From: Phragmites australis
Lineage: Eukaryota > Streptophyta > Magnoliopsida > Poales > Poaceae
Length of the DNA: 64,000 nucleotides
NCBI RefSeq assembly: GCF_958298935.1
Contig: NC_084923.1
Coordinates: 34,564,501 to 34,628,500 of the forward strand
Direction of reading: 5' to 3'
The translations under genes and the position numbers were made by a program. Below the pieces are notes generated by a model that made no database searches, had not been told where the DNA came from, and saw only the letters and a program-made list of their open reading frames with translations. Shown in pieces: positions 44,678-56,467 of this stretch (position 1 is its first letter; each line of letters starts with the position of its first letter).

Positions 44678-44691
44678 ATCTCCCCCTTTTT
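44678..44691 (-). other. Polypurine tract of the copia-like element
   Basis: The minus strand reads AAAAAGGGGGAGAT directly before the LTR start TGTAGCATC, the classic plus-strand primer. Confidence 0.85.
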
Positions 44692-45088
44692 GGTAATTGA
44701 TGACAACACAAATTAGAAGATTAACATATGAATTGAAGTACACCCTATCAAACTAGACAATTGACAGCATAAAGCAATTAAGTAAGAGAAAGCCTAGCAC
44801 TAGAACAACTTATCATTCTAGTAGAATAAGAAATAAACTGAGCATTAAAAGAAATACAATGTGATGACAAGCGAAACAAATAAATAGCGAGAGAGCCAAA
44901 TAGCCTGTCATTACATTAAAATCCAATAAGATCCAACAGGACGAACCTAACCACCCAAGCTCCTAAGCTAAGCTCCCACTGAAACTAAGAAACTATCTAT
45001 ACGCTCAAGCTAGCTCTCTCTCTCTCGACTCCCCTTAACACTAGACTCTCTCTCCTTTTGGCATCTAAGCACCAAAAAGAGAACACAT

Positions 45089-46822
45089 CTAAACACCCAA
45101 GGCTAGAGGAGACGAAGGATCCAACATTGCCGAAGAAGAGCGCACTACGAACTGAGAGCTAAAATTGGAGTCTGGGCCGGACGTGGAAGAAGCTATCTCG
45201 GCGGCAGCGGCATTGATGACAGGTGAGAGAGATCCTACTGAAGGCTCGATAGAAATGGATAGAGCAGGAACCTCTGACGAAATTGCGTCTGGACAAGGGA
45301 CGAAACTAGAAGAATCGTGACCTTGGGTGGCCAACTCCTGAAGTGTGACATCGAGCTCATCAAATGCTGACTGCACAACTGGAGTAGGCTGAACTGACGG
45401 CTGCTGAATAGGGATGACGGCTGTGGAGAGTCCTCAAAACTGAGAGGTCCAGTAGTCAAAGGTGTCATCAATGGAGTAAATACTGGACTCTACGTAGTCT
45501 CAACAGGTTGCGAGAAGACTCCGGCAGAGAAGAGTGGTGAGAGCAGAAACCCTAACATCGGAGTACCCCAAAGACCATTGACACTGCCTGAAAGAGGATT
45601 TGGGGCTGGAGTAGGTGCTCGAGGTGTAGTTGGTAACTGAAGACCTGAAGCTTGAAATAGAGAGCCCAAACAACATGAGATGAAGTTGAACATCCTGTCA
45701 TTATTCTTTCTGTTGGCTTGAAGTGCTGCAAACATAGCCTGCTGTTGCTGCTGGAGTGACTGCATAAGCACTAACTGCTGCTCCTACTGGCAAATAATAT
45801 ATGCCTGAAGCTTCGCCTACATATCTTCCTGGACTGCCTGCTGCTGCTACATCTGTTGAAGGATGAGAGTGAGCTCGGACGGTTGGGCAGCAGGAGTCAT
45901 GGGGGTGCTATCTCAGGTGCTGAAGAGGAGGGCACTGAAGTCTGTGGTGCATCTTGAGTGGAACCTCCTGCCTCAGCGTTGTGTGACCTGGCGACCAGAG
46001 GAAAGTACTCAACATCGTCAGAGTCCGAGTCACTGTCATTGTCAATGTCAAAGATGGCATGTGGTAGCTCTACCTCGGCCTCAACTAGTGTTTGGTCCTC
46101 AATAGCTACCCTTTGTCGCTCATCAACTGGAATCTGCTCCTGAGCATAGAACATAGTACGCTGACCAAGACATTTGTCTGAAGGTGCAGTAGGTGAGTAC
46201 TACCTAAAGTATGTCGTTGATAGCTCGTAGGTCTGAAGATACTCAAGGAACCTGACTGAGTGCTAGCATATATGAAATCAGATGTGCATAGGGCTACTGT
46301 CTGGCCATCATCACCCCATTAGATATCACATCCTCTATCTCACACAGAATCAAATCCACGATATCCAACTGCTAGTGAGTGAGGATGGAGAGAATCATCC
46401 ACTGCTGTAAACTAGTGATGGCCTCTGCATATCCAACTCTTGGCAACAAGCTGCATCTCATGGCCATGTGGATAGCCTTCGCGTCAGGTGTCAACATATC
46501 TGGTAGTCTCGGTGAACCTTGAGCAAAAGGCTGTCTGAACAGAGGTCGGATCTCATCATCTATAGGGCAAACACTACCAACCAGAGGACGGCGAGGGGGT
46601 TGGCGTTCGGATGAACGATCTTGTGTAGATACCTGGAACTCTCTTGAATCCTCAAAGCCTCAAGAATGTTGTTCCTGTATAGTCTGACCTGCTTACCCTG
46701 GAACATAAACTGAATGTAGTCTCTTTCTGGTTCAATCCACACATTGGTATAGAACACTTTGACCCACTCCTCAACATATCTGTTCATGTTTATGAACAGA
46801 GCTGAAAGACCTAGGAAGGTAT
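45089..46822 (-). pseudogene. Putative plant transposon protein (Transposase_32-like) in the copia-like element
   Basis: The first part (46822-46560) reads TFLGLSALFINMNRYVEEWVKVFY, then VWIEPERDYIQFMFQGK, as seen in the plant proteins annotated as putative plant transposon protein. In the same frame it continues as LPRVGYAEAITSLQQWM and LDIVDLILCEIEDVI up to stops near 46250. Later frames give an acidic DIDNDSDSDSDDVEYFP stretch (about 46050) and a Gln-rich MLMQSLQQQQQAMFAALQ stretch (45771-45490). The ORF is in the position where RT and RNase H or an env-like gene would lie, on the same strand as gag. It is broken by several stops and frameshifts and cut at its N-terminus by the LTR fragment. 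Its function is unknown. Confidence 0.6.
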
Positions 46823-47203
46823 TGTAATAGCTCAAATTCTCGAAACCAAGAAATTTTTAAAAACTTTTTCCAAAAAAAATAAAGAGTTTGCAAAACTAAA
46901 TGATCCTAAGGGTGTGTATGTATTTATTCGTTTGCTTGATTGATTTTATGAGCCAATATATAATATATATGTGGTATATACGTTGTATATATAAATATAC
47001 ATGTGTATATACATGCGAGAAAATAGAGAAGAAATAGAAAAGCTTTTAGATTAAAATAGGCTGAAACCCATCTCTCCTCTCTTCTCTTTCTCTCTGTTTT
47101 GGCCCAGCCCAACTCGACCACCAGGCCCATCTCTTTTCTCCTCTCTTTCTCACTGATCTAGCCCAGCCCACCATCTCCTCTCCTCTATTCTCTCTTCTCT
47201 GCT
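46823..47203 (+). repeat. Giant-LTR 5' fragment inside the copia-like element
   Basis: It starts TGTAATAGCTCAAATTCTCG, similar to the giant-LTR starts (TGTAACACCCTGA, TGTAACCTCCTGA) and continues with the AT-rich then CT-rich pattern of such LTRs for about 380 bp. Its right border coincides with the loss of pol. Confidence 0.5.
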
Positions 47204-48256
47204 TGAGTTCCAATAACTAGTTATATGTTGTGTACATCTACTATCAAGCACCCAATGCTTACCACCGACTTTGTAGTTCACCCACACATAAGAGATCAAG
47301 CTTGTTGTTTAGGTACCCAAACAAAGTTGCTTACGAAGATTGCCCTTAGTTGAGTTCCAATAAATTTAGCCATAATTTTTCCATTTTTAAGCTTATGCAA
47401 TACGAAATGATGATCATTAAAAGTGGACTTATATTTAGAAGGCAAAGTAGGAGGGGTTTGGTAGGAATTGGACACTCCTTTGTGTGGTGGTCGGTGACTT
47501 CACAATGTTGGCAATATGAACCAACTTCTTTGATGAAGCAACTCTTGATTTCTGGTCACTTGGTGATCTTCTCCACTATGTTGGGGAAGTACCCAAGACA
47601 TATCTTGCTGTAGTACATTGTATTTTTCATGAGAATTTTCTTGTGCTTGTACTCCCCCTTACTCAACCAGGCCACACACAAATTGAGACCTGCAATCTCA
47701 TCTTTGAGCTTTTGCTTCCTTGCATGGTTAGTCTTAGAAAAAGATATAGTATCACATGAAAATGAGCAAGGTATATCAAGAATATCATCACAAAAAGTAG
47801 ATGCATTGACATTAACAATATCAATAGTAGGCAATTCATTAATGCTAGGATCAATGGCATCATAAGCTAGCTCAAGTTCTTGATATTTGCATTACAAGTC
47901 TACATGCTCAAGTTTTAGCTTCTTGTTGCCCTCTTCAAGGAACTTGCTCGATGCAACTACTTCATCATATTTTTTTTAAACATATTGTTATATTTAGCAA
48001 GTAACTCATCATAACTAGAGCTAAGCTTAGCATTAACATTTTCAAGAGACTTGATTTTAGCTTTTAGCTTCTTGATAATAGTAGAATAGTCATCCATAAG
48101 CTTAGATAGATCATTAGAAGAAAGACCATCATCATCACTACTACTATCATCCTCCTTGCTGTTCACCTTGTTGTTACCTTTTGCCATGAGGAGGCACATA
48201 GGTGGTGGAGGAAGTGATGGATCATTAGTGATGGCGAGGCCTGCAAAGTTGTTGTC
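47204..48256 (-). pseudogene. Gag C-terminal extension, second zinc knuckle and start of protease
   Basis: After the gag stop at 48257 the same type of protein goes on in other frames. These contain PPPPMCLLMAKG followed by a coiled coil (LSKLMDDYSTIIKKLKAKI, LSSSYDELLAKYN; 48199-47957), then 47834-47556 with IAGLNLCVAWLSKGEYKHKK, then a second CCHC knuckle YCQHCEVTDHHTKEC (about 47472-47516). Near 47222-47251 lies the copia protease active site with VLDSRCTQHI, where D-S-G is usual, so the Gly is replaced by Arg. Pol ends there at 47203. Several stops interrupt the region. Confidence 0.75.
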
Positions 48257-49351
48257 TTAATCATCGCTTGAATCATCACTTGAGCTCTCACTAGAGACCC
48301 ATTTACCAACAATGTAAGCCTTGCGGCCTCCACCCTTCTTGTTGAAGAGCTTCTTCTCCTTCTTTTTGTATTGACCCTTCTTCTTGTTCTTGTCCTCATC
48401 ATCACTTGCATCATTTGGCTTGCTCTTGTTCTTGCTTCTCTTGTCAGGATGAGGACAATCATATGACATGTGGCCATAGTCACCACAATTGTAGCACTTC
48501 TTCTTGTCTCCTCTATCGGGCTTGTTAAATTTCTTTGAGCGAAATTTATTCTTCTTGAGATTATAGTTGTAGCCCTTCTTGTACAACTTGGATATCATCC
48601 ATGTGGTTCTTCTCATGAGGAGGGCAAGCTTGGTGTCGGAGTGGTCATCATCATCATCATTATCATCTTCATCACTTTCACTTGATGATGAAAGGTTCAT
48701 CATCTTCTTCTTCTTGTCAACCATCTTGGCCTTGAGAGCAAGATTCTTCTTGGATGAAGGAATTTTACCTTGATCTCCAAACAAGAACATCTCATGAGCA
48801 CAAATCCCCCTAACAGCATCGGTGATGGTCATGCTGTTGATATCTCTTCCATAAAGAAGAGAGATGGCAATGTTGTATTGCGGCTTAGGTAGCACCATCA
48901 AGATCTTACGAATAACGTCTCCACGAGACAATTGAGTAAGTTCAAGAGAATTGATTTTCTCAACAAGCATGTTCATGAGAGAATATATATCATTGCATAA
49001 CTCATTGAGAAGCATCTTAAATTGATTAAGATTGTTTATTAGTATATGATATCTTTCCTCCCAAATTTTCCTAGAACCTTCATGAATTTCACGTAGACCG
49101 ATCCAAATATTATGAGCTAACTCCTTGCTTCTTACTCTAGAGAAAATCTCTTCACTAATTCCCTCAAAAATAGCATATTTAGCCTTAGCATTCTATCTAA
49201 GTTGTTCGGTAAAAGGTTGATCAAACCCAATGGAGGTGGCTAGCCAAACTTTAGGGGAAATAGTCTCAAGATATCTTGCCATGCGAACTTTCCAAAAGGT
49301 GAAGTTCTTTTTCTTGAACTTTGGCACACTACTGCCATTACTGGGAGCCAT
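48257..49351 (-). pseudogene. gag: Gag of the copia-like element, one premature stop
   Basis: It starts at the first ATG after the primer site (49351; MAPSNGSSVPKFKKKNF). The frame is open for 364 codons except TAG at 49193-49195 (codon 53), where a Trp codon is usual. The UBN2-type gag core follows (LLNELCNDIYSLMNML, LTQLSRGDVIRKILMVLP, ISLLYGRDINSMTITDAV). A long Ser/Asp acidic stretch, a basic linker and a CCHC zinc knuckle CYNCGDYGHMSYDC come next, then a Lys-rich tail and another acidic end. Gag packages the RNA. It is the best kept part of this element, which may mean it was selected in the non-autonomous form longer than pol. Confidence 0.85.
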
Positions 49352-49383
49352 TGCTCTAAGATGTTAAGCCTATCACGAGAACG

Positions 49384-49397
49384 AAGCTGATACCAAT
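49384..49397 (-). other. Primer-binding site of the copia-like element
   Basis: The minus strand reads ATTGGTATCAGCTTCG just inside the right LTR. TGGTATCAG matches the initiator-Met tRNA end used by most copia elements. Confidence 0.8.
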
Positions 49398-51058
49398 TGA
49401 AAGCAGTAAATGGCCCATGATGGGGGGGGGGGGTAAATTGGGCTCTAATTAAAAACTAATTCTACCTAATTCTAAAATAAGTATCAACTTTAGTCTAGAT
49501 AGAAAGAAATCTAACTACACAAACAAGCAAGTAATCAAGCAAGCTAGAACACAAAGTAAATGATGAATTAAAAACTTGCAAGAATTTAAATGCTCAAATT
49601 AAATATGGGAAAGTAAAGAGATGGATAGGAAGCCACCAATTTTTTTCCTGATGTATCGAGGAGTTAGCACTCCCCATAGTACTTGTTGGAGCATTCATTA
49701 AGGATATTGCTCCCTCTTGAGCCACTAAGACTCAAGTGCTCCCTCATGATTGCCACATCTTCATCTCCGAATTGTCGGGCATCAAACTAAGTACATTGCT
49801 CTTATCGGAGCTCTGACAAAAACTCCAAGAGCTTACCAAGACACCTTTAATCACCAAAGACCGGCTAGGTGTTGTCAACCACCAAGAGTAACAAGTCAAT
49901 AGTTTCACTTGACCAACATCAATCCTAGACTACAGCTAGATACACACTTGCTACTCTCTATACACTTATGATATCCTTAATCTTCAATTAAGAACTTTGC
50001 AAATCACTCTAGTGCACTCTCTTGTTTCTTGTTGACACATAGTGTATAGGCTCCTCTGGATTTACAAGGGTACTTAGTGAGACGAAATGAGAGGGTATTT
50101 ATATGCTATAGGTCCAAATCTAGCCGTTGCCTAACCACCCACATTTCCTGTGAAAACCAGATGATCCAACGTACACCATGTCACAAACATCAGACCATCC
50201 GGTGTGTAAAATTTTCAAAGCTCACACTGCCAACTGTCATTAGCCATTGCTGCTGAGAAATGCTCTGGCGCTCTTGCTGTCTGCACACCAGACCATCCGG
50301 TCAGTAGCATCTCCACTGCGCTAAACACAATTCTCCTAGAAAATGCTCCGATGTTGCATCTTGTTGAACACTAGACCATCCGGTGTATTCAACTCTATCT
50401 TCTAAGAATTTTCACAAGTCCTGTAAAATACTCCAGCGTTCTCTTCACTCTGACACCAGACCATCTGGTGTTGACTTGTTCTTTTTCTAGCTAAAAATGC
50501 TTCGGTGAGAGTAACTTATTGATCACCAGACCATCTGGTTTACTTATCATTTATCTGGCTTGAGTAAAGAATGTTTCGGTGAGTTTAACTCATTGAACGT
50601 TAGACTATCCGGTGAGAACAATTTTTTTTAGCTTGTCTAATTCAAACTTTCTTGAGCTCTAAATTCTCGACATCTCAATCATGAGCTTCTCTGAGCTACC
50701 TAGTGCTAGAAATTTACATGTGTATATTTAACTAATTCTAGAATTAACTAGGTCAAGTTACTACTCTTAACCCTTCTTTATAGTACTTCTTTATAATACA
50801 GTTAAAAGACTAAGAAAAGAGATCTATACTACTCTAAATGCCTTTCATCTTCTTGTGACACTTAGAACTAGAAGATCTTTACTCTTGATGCTCATATCCT
50901 TTGATCATCCATAGAATCAACTTAGGGACCAAGAATACATAATCATCATTGTGATCTAAATTTTTAATACCCTTCAAAACAAACTTGTTAGTCACAATGA
51001 TAAGATTATCATTAATTACCAAAACACTTATCACTTACCTATGGATCTAGATACTACA
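49398..51058 (-). repeat. 5' LTR of the copia-like element
   Basis: It starts TGAAAGCAGTAAATGG and ends GATACTACA. A run of about 11 G at 49422-49432 may be a slippage product. It carries the same motif array as the partner LTR. Confidence 0.88.
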
Positions 51059-51872
51059 ACAATGCATGGTGGCAACAATAATTAATCGGTGAACTTTTGG
51101 TGTTAAGTAATAGCACTTCTGTAGAAATAAGTTTTGGTGTTCAGTCCTTATTAGCAAATTCAAAGTATGATTATTCAGTTGAATCTATGCACATGTATAG
51201 CTTTCGTGCATTACAAAACATATGCCAAGTTCGTAGTTTCATATAGCACATATAGCCTTTCACTAGCTAGAGAAAAGCTTGCTGGTCTTATTCCAGATTA
51301 TAGAAGATGTGGACTGTCAATTCTGTATGTTTGAATGTGTCAAGTTGTCACACCCGGTTTTAACGGACAAAACCAGATACGGCTTATATGTGCCTAGGAT
51401 GTTCAACACACATAAGAAAATCATAGATGAAGTAACAAAAGCAATACTTATATAGAATAAACGTTAAACTCTTACAGCAATTGACATATATTGTCTTCTA
51501 TGAAGATATTAGCAGTGGAACAGAAGCACTGGTGCCTAACAACACCGCAGACAACCGACCGGGAGACATGCGCCTAGAACGTCACAATCTCGTCTTGATA
51601 GTCTTCAATATCTTCACTCACTGAGCAGCAGTATACATGTCGCATGGTGTAGAGAAAATAGCAAGTGTGAGCACATAACGCGTTCAGCAAGTGTGAAAAA
51701 AATAATGATATGCAGACTTATATCAAGAATAGGCTAACACATGGTATATTTGCATAAATGTGAGTAATAAAAAAATATTTGGACTCAAAAAGCATTAAAC
51801 AATTATTAAGTGAATGTAACCCTTACAGTCCAACACCCAGCATACAAGGCTCCCCACCTTGCATACTATAAC

Positions 51873-52021
51873 CGTCTAGTACTCCCTGTACTATAACCAA
51901 AACCACAACCATCTAGTACTCCCTGTACCAGAACCATTACCACAACCATCTAGTACTCCCTGTACCAGAACCATAACCACAACCATTTAGTACTCCCTGT
52001 ACCAGAACCATAACCACAACC
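51873..52021. repeat. 37-bp tandem repeat, four units
   Basis: Units of CATCTAGTACTCCCTGTACC plus AGAACCATAACCACAAC start near 51873, 51911, 51948 and 51985. They are internal to the giant LTR. Confidence 0.85.
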
Positions 52022-54358
52022 AAACTCATAACCACATAACTACAACCCACTAATCATGTGAGGATCCAAGTCTCTCATAACCATGAGCACGACTATTATA
52101 ACAGTTTTACACTCTGCAGAGGTTGTCCAGCTTTCCCCACAAGTCAGTAAATTTCATGTTGCCGTGTTCACGAAACACTTAACACATGCTAGTGGTGTGC
52201 CGCCAAGAATCACTCAATGACATTTGCCACTAACCAGAGACTAATCCAGTATGTGTCTGCCCACTAGGTTTCACCGCCAGGCTTTACGCGAGTTCAACTC
52301 CTACCCAGAAGCCCCCTTTTGCGTTGACACAACACACACTGTATAGACTCTAATTAGTATGTCACACATTACCCATATCAGCCTCGTTGTTGGTACGTTG
52401 CTTCTTGGGTTATCGCTCCACGAACCGGTCCTTACTTAGGTTACTTGAGCAAACACTAAACCAGCATCATAACCATGATAACCATCAAAACCACTTTGCT
52501 CAAGGCCTAAGGTTCCATGTTGCTAAACCATTAACACATTAACAACCGTTGTTGCATATGTTCATTAGTCAAGATTATGACACTTATCAATATCCCAAAA
52601 GCATGGCTAAGTAATCTACCCATAAAAGATACCTAACCATAAGCTATTTAGGTTCCAAGGGATGATAAGGGAAAATCTAGAAAAACCCTAACATAGGTGA
52701 CTACCCATCATATTGACACTGCATGCAATTTTGTAAAATAAAACATTTAAAAACATAGGTTCAAGATGATCAAGGATACTTACCTTTTACCCAATGCTGC
52801 TCAGTGTTGTCAAAATTTTGGTCTTGAAGTCCCTCGAACTGCTCCAGAACGTTATTGACTAATCATGAGAACTACCGACAAACAACACAAAGCAAACACT
52901 AAGAACAACATACCAAACATCATCAACACACTTTAAAAATACTATGGTTGGATAGAGATAATTTTAGGAACATTTAGACGCAAGAATAACCTAAATTAGA
53001 GTTAAGATGAAAAGAGAATAGCTTTCGAGAAATGGATTAGACTGAAAAGAAAGACTAGTTTACTGGAGTTATCTTCCTATGAAAAAAGAGTTTATATCAC
53101 AATCACTGTGTCAGGCTTGACAACATCATTGCGCAAGATTTAAGAAGTGTAGGGCAGACCAGACTTTGCTGACTAGGCTAAGGAGAATGATGTGGTGCTG
53201 ACTTGGCATGCTATGCAAGTACCATCTTGGATTAAAAAAAGGATATGCTAAGGTCTAGTCTCTAGAACCCATGATGGATTAAAAAGGCCAAAGGTTGCGC
53301 TTCTAGGTTAAGGATACTACTGGTCACTCTATGTAGCGGTGGTGGTTTGGGTTTCATCGGAGATGACGATCGGGCACGTGGCCACAAACATCGATGTCGG
53401 CTTCAGTGGTGTTTAAGTGAAACGAGGGAAGCATGGCGTAGATCGCGGAAAGACTAACTCAGTGGTATGGTTGGTTTTGGAAGTAGTTATCCAAGGTAGC
53501 GGAAAAACAACGATGACTGTTGCTAGGTTTAGTGGTGACTGCGAACAGATGCAGGAACGAAGACGCTCGTATTCCCAGAGATTGGCTATGAAATTTATGA
53601 AACAATTTGAACAAAGATGTTCATATATTCCGGGAACACAATGCTATGGTATAGTTTTGGGTAGATCATCCACTGAGAGGAAGAACGATCAACGGAGATG
53701 AGACGGGTGATGGCTGCGACATGCTGTGGTTGGCAATGACGTCCTGGTCGTGTCGCTGCACAAACGGGGATGGGCTCCTAGGGTCACGTAGAAGACTCCA
53801 TAGGACATGACGTGACGTGGTTGGTGCATCCATACGGCTTTTGGATTGGAACGCGAATGCAAATCCGGTGCGCACGTAGAACACGTCCAGAAACTGGACA
53901 GTGGGTATGTCGACCTTGATTGTGGTGGTTTGGCTGCTCTACTAGCCGACCTGGTTGGTGAGGGCGTGGGGAACATCATGGGACATGCACCGGTGAAAGG
54001 GCTTGGTGATTTGACCTCTAGTCGGTTGGGAATATCGATGCCAATTGGCTACAGCGCGTCTGTCCTGCGGCTGTCCACAACGACGATGACCGTGGCGGCG
54101 TAGATCGGGCTTTAGCCAGGGCTAGAGCTTGGCTAGGGACTTAGTATGATGATAAAACAGTAGTAAGGGAGGAGAATAAGGGGTCCTCACCTTGCTTTGA
54201 TGGTCAAGGAAGGAGGGTTCACGGAGAAGACGACGTAGCGCATCACGGGCGGCAGCGGCTCCAGCGAACGACGGCGCTCCGGCGACGCACGGGCATGGCA
54301 ATAGCGGCTTCTAGGGCTTAGGGGCATGGAATAGGGGTAGTAGAGGGGGTGCAACTCA

Positions 54359-54366
54359 TATTTATA
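54359..54366 (-). promoter_or_regulatory. TATA box of the giant solo LTR
   Basis: The minus strand reads CCCTATAAATATGAG, matching CTCTATAAATATGCAG in the giant LTR at 33637-37591. Confidence 0.6.
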
Positions 54367-55446
54367 GGGTTAGGGGCGGCTGGTTGAGGTGGAGTCCAAA
54401 CCGAACACGAATCGGATTCAAGTTCGAGACGTTACGGTTTCCTTTTTCGCAGCTCTCTATTTCGAGGATGATATCTCCATCGTCCGGACTCCAAATTGGG
54501 CCATCTAGAAGACTTGGCTAAGGGTTTGGACTTGAGCAAGATTGAGCCCAAAGACACTTTAGGTATATCTAGGGTTTAGAAAAGAAATTTTTGCATAGAA
54601 TTTTGAATAGGGTTTGAATTCTAATTTAACTTGGAGTGAATTTAGAGAAACAAAAAAAGATGAGGTTGAACAAGAATAGGAGTAGATAAGGAATTTGAAT
54701 TTGGATTTGGGTAGAATTTGAGAAAGATGAGAGATTGGTTTTAAACAAGGATTTGGAGAAGATTTGAATTGAACTAGAAAAGGATCAGGTATGATCAAGG
54801 ATTGAATAGATGATGAATTCAAGGATTTTGAATTCCAACCATTAAGATCCTTAACTTATTCACTACTGAGTGTTGTAAAAATATTTTCAAAATTTTTTCA
54901 CCCAAAACACCAAAGAGAAATAAAAGAAAAAAGAACTCTAATGCATTTACCTGGCTCCTAGCAAAACTCAGCATGCAATGCTCACAAAATAATAACCTAT
55001 ATTGAATGATTGATTAAGAAAATAGGTTTTAAACCTATACTGCCGGTGAAGCTATTCAATAATCTTGGAAACTTTTAGAAATTTGAGAAATCTAAAAATC
55101 AGGGTGTTACACAAGTTTTTGTTCAGTCCTCTTTTTGTATGTCTAAATTTTGTACTCTTTTGATTCTGTTTCTGCACATGGTGTCTTAATTCTGAATTCT
55201 GAGAATGTGTCAACAAACAATGCTCCAAATTTTGAGAATGTGTCTAAAAAACATAGACAAGTACATCCCTCCAGCAAACTGTTTCTATATGTCTGAATTC
55301 TGAACACAAACAGTAGTTTCCATGGATTTGGTTAGTAATTCTGAGAATGACATGTTTGTTTCCATGGATCACAATAACCCATGAATTATAGTAGTTGATT
55401 TTTCTGTCATGAAAATGATTTGTTCTGTACTCTCGTATAGATAACA

Positions 55447-56160
55447 GTTGCGAAATGGAATGCTTTTGCCACTAGAGTTTTCATTTAAATATGTGTAGAA
55501 GAAGTGCTAACAAAAAATGGACCATATGGTCGCTTGAACAATACTCCCTCCCTTCAGGAATAGTAGGCATATTTTATATTTTTAAAAAAATCAAACTTTG
55601 CATATTTTAACTAATATTTAATCAAATTATAAGAATTTATAGTGTATAAAAATTATACAGTTAGGTTCATAATTCAAAATAATTTCACACTATATAGGTT
55701 TTGTAACTATAAATGATATATTTTGTGAGAAAATCTTAGTCAAGATCCAACTTCAAAGACTGAGCAAAAAAAAAAATACGCCTACTATTTCTGAACGAAG
55801 GGAGTAAAGGCTATGCTAACCTAATGATCAAGTTCAAAGAAGGCACAGGCAGATATTGCACACGTACTCAAATGAAGAATAAGTGGGAATCCTTAAAGGA
55901 TGAGTATGTAATATGGAAAACATTGAACATTCATGCATCCAGGTCAGGATGAGATCCTAAAATTAGTACAATTGCTACATCTAATGAGTGGTGGGAAGAA
56001 AAGATTAAGGTATGCAATCTTTTAGGTTTTGTTATGCCATGCTCACTATATATTTTTTACATAGAATAACTTGTCCATGTCTTTTCAAGAATATCAGAAG
56101 CCAAAAAAATTAGGTTTGCACCATTGCAAAATGAAGATGAATTTGTTTAGTATTGAAATT
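55447..56160 (+). pseudogene. Myb/SANT-like domain gene fragment, split by a Stowaway MITE
   Basis: Leaving out the MITE (55544-55804), the frame reads WNAFATRVFI, CVEEVLTKNGPYGRLNN, GYANLMIKFKEGTGRYC, TRTQMKNKWESLKDEYVIWK and NEWWEEKIK. This is the Myb/SANT-like domain found in Harbinger partner proteins and in LIMYB-like plant proteins, where it binds DNA. A donor site follows (AAG|GTATGC at about 56009), and a second piece at about 56093-56160 gives KKIRFAPLQNEDEF, the usual continuation. TAA at 55486-55488 and a TGA at about 55952, where a Trp is usual, show it was already decaying. It may be a transposon partner gene or a host gene relic. Confidence 0.75.
55544..55804. mobile_element. 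Stowaway MITE, 261 bp
   Basis: It starts CTCCCTCCCTTCAGGAATAG and ends CTATTTCTGAACGAAGGGAG, the canonical Stowaway (Tc1/mariner-type) ends, flanked by a TA duplication at 55542-55543 and 55805-55806. It lies inside a coding exon. Confidence 0.95.
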
Positions 56161-56467
56161 TATGTGTTGTATTGCATGCTTGCATGGGTTTAGAATTTGT
56201 TTAGTATTGAATTTTATCTTTGTTCATGAGTAGTATTGCTTGGGAAACTATTTTTATTCAGCTCATATGTGTTGTATCGAACCTTTTATCTTAACCATTG
56301 CAAAATGAAGATGAATTTGTTTAGTATTCAATTTTATGTGTTGTATTGCATGCTTGCATGGGTTTAGAATTTGTTTAGTATTCAAACTTATCTTTGTTCA
56401 TGAGTAGTATTGCTTGGGAAACTATTTTTATTCAGCTCATATGTGTTGTATCGAACCTTTTATCTTA
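56121..56467 (+). repeat. 174-bp tandem duplication
   Basis: The block starting CCATTGCAAAATGAAGATGA at 56121 recurs at 56295 with only a few changes. It includes the end of the Myb/SANT-like second exon, so that exon end is present twice. Confidence 0.92.

Larger units (their letters stand above)
43035..51058 (-). mobile_element. Non-autonomous copia-like LTR element, 8.0 kb, gag plus plant-specific ORF
   Basis: Two direct LTRs (43035-44677 and 49398-51058) flank a 4.7 kb interior. The minus strand shows an initiator-Met-like primer site beside the right LTR and a polypurine tract beside the left one. Inside are a nearly intact gag, a coiled-coil extension, a second zinc knuckle, and the start of the protease, where pol stops at 47203. 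A giant-LTR fragment and a transposon-associated ORF follow. RT and integrase are absent, so it needed enzymes in trans. The LTRs agree at roughly 85-90% by eye, so it is old. The 5-bp flanks (GGAAT, ACAAT) match only partly. Confidence 0.88.
51346..55111 (-). mobile_element. Giant solo LTR (3766 bp) with exact 5-bp target duplication
   Basis: The plus strand starts TGTCACACCCGG and ends CAGGGTGTTACA. CAAGT occurs directly on both sides (51341-51345 and 55112-55116). There is no primer site, gag or pol inside, so it is a solo LTR left by recombination of a full element. The ends and size fit the Tekay/Del chromovirus group. It reads leftward (start TGTAACACCCTGA at 55111), with a TATA box 745 bp in. 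It contains a 37-bp tandem repeat at 51873-52021. Short ORFs inside are not convincing. Confidence 0.85.

Noticed and set aside
49422..49432. Poly-G run (also 38058-38070 and poly-C at 60235-60250) as a functional signal
   Set aside because: Simple homopolymers, prone to slippage and assembly error; no further support.
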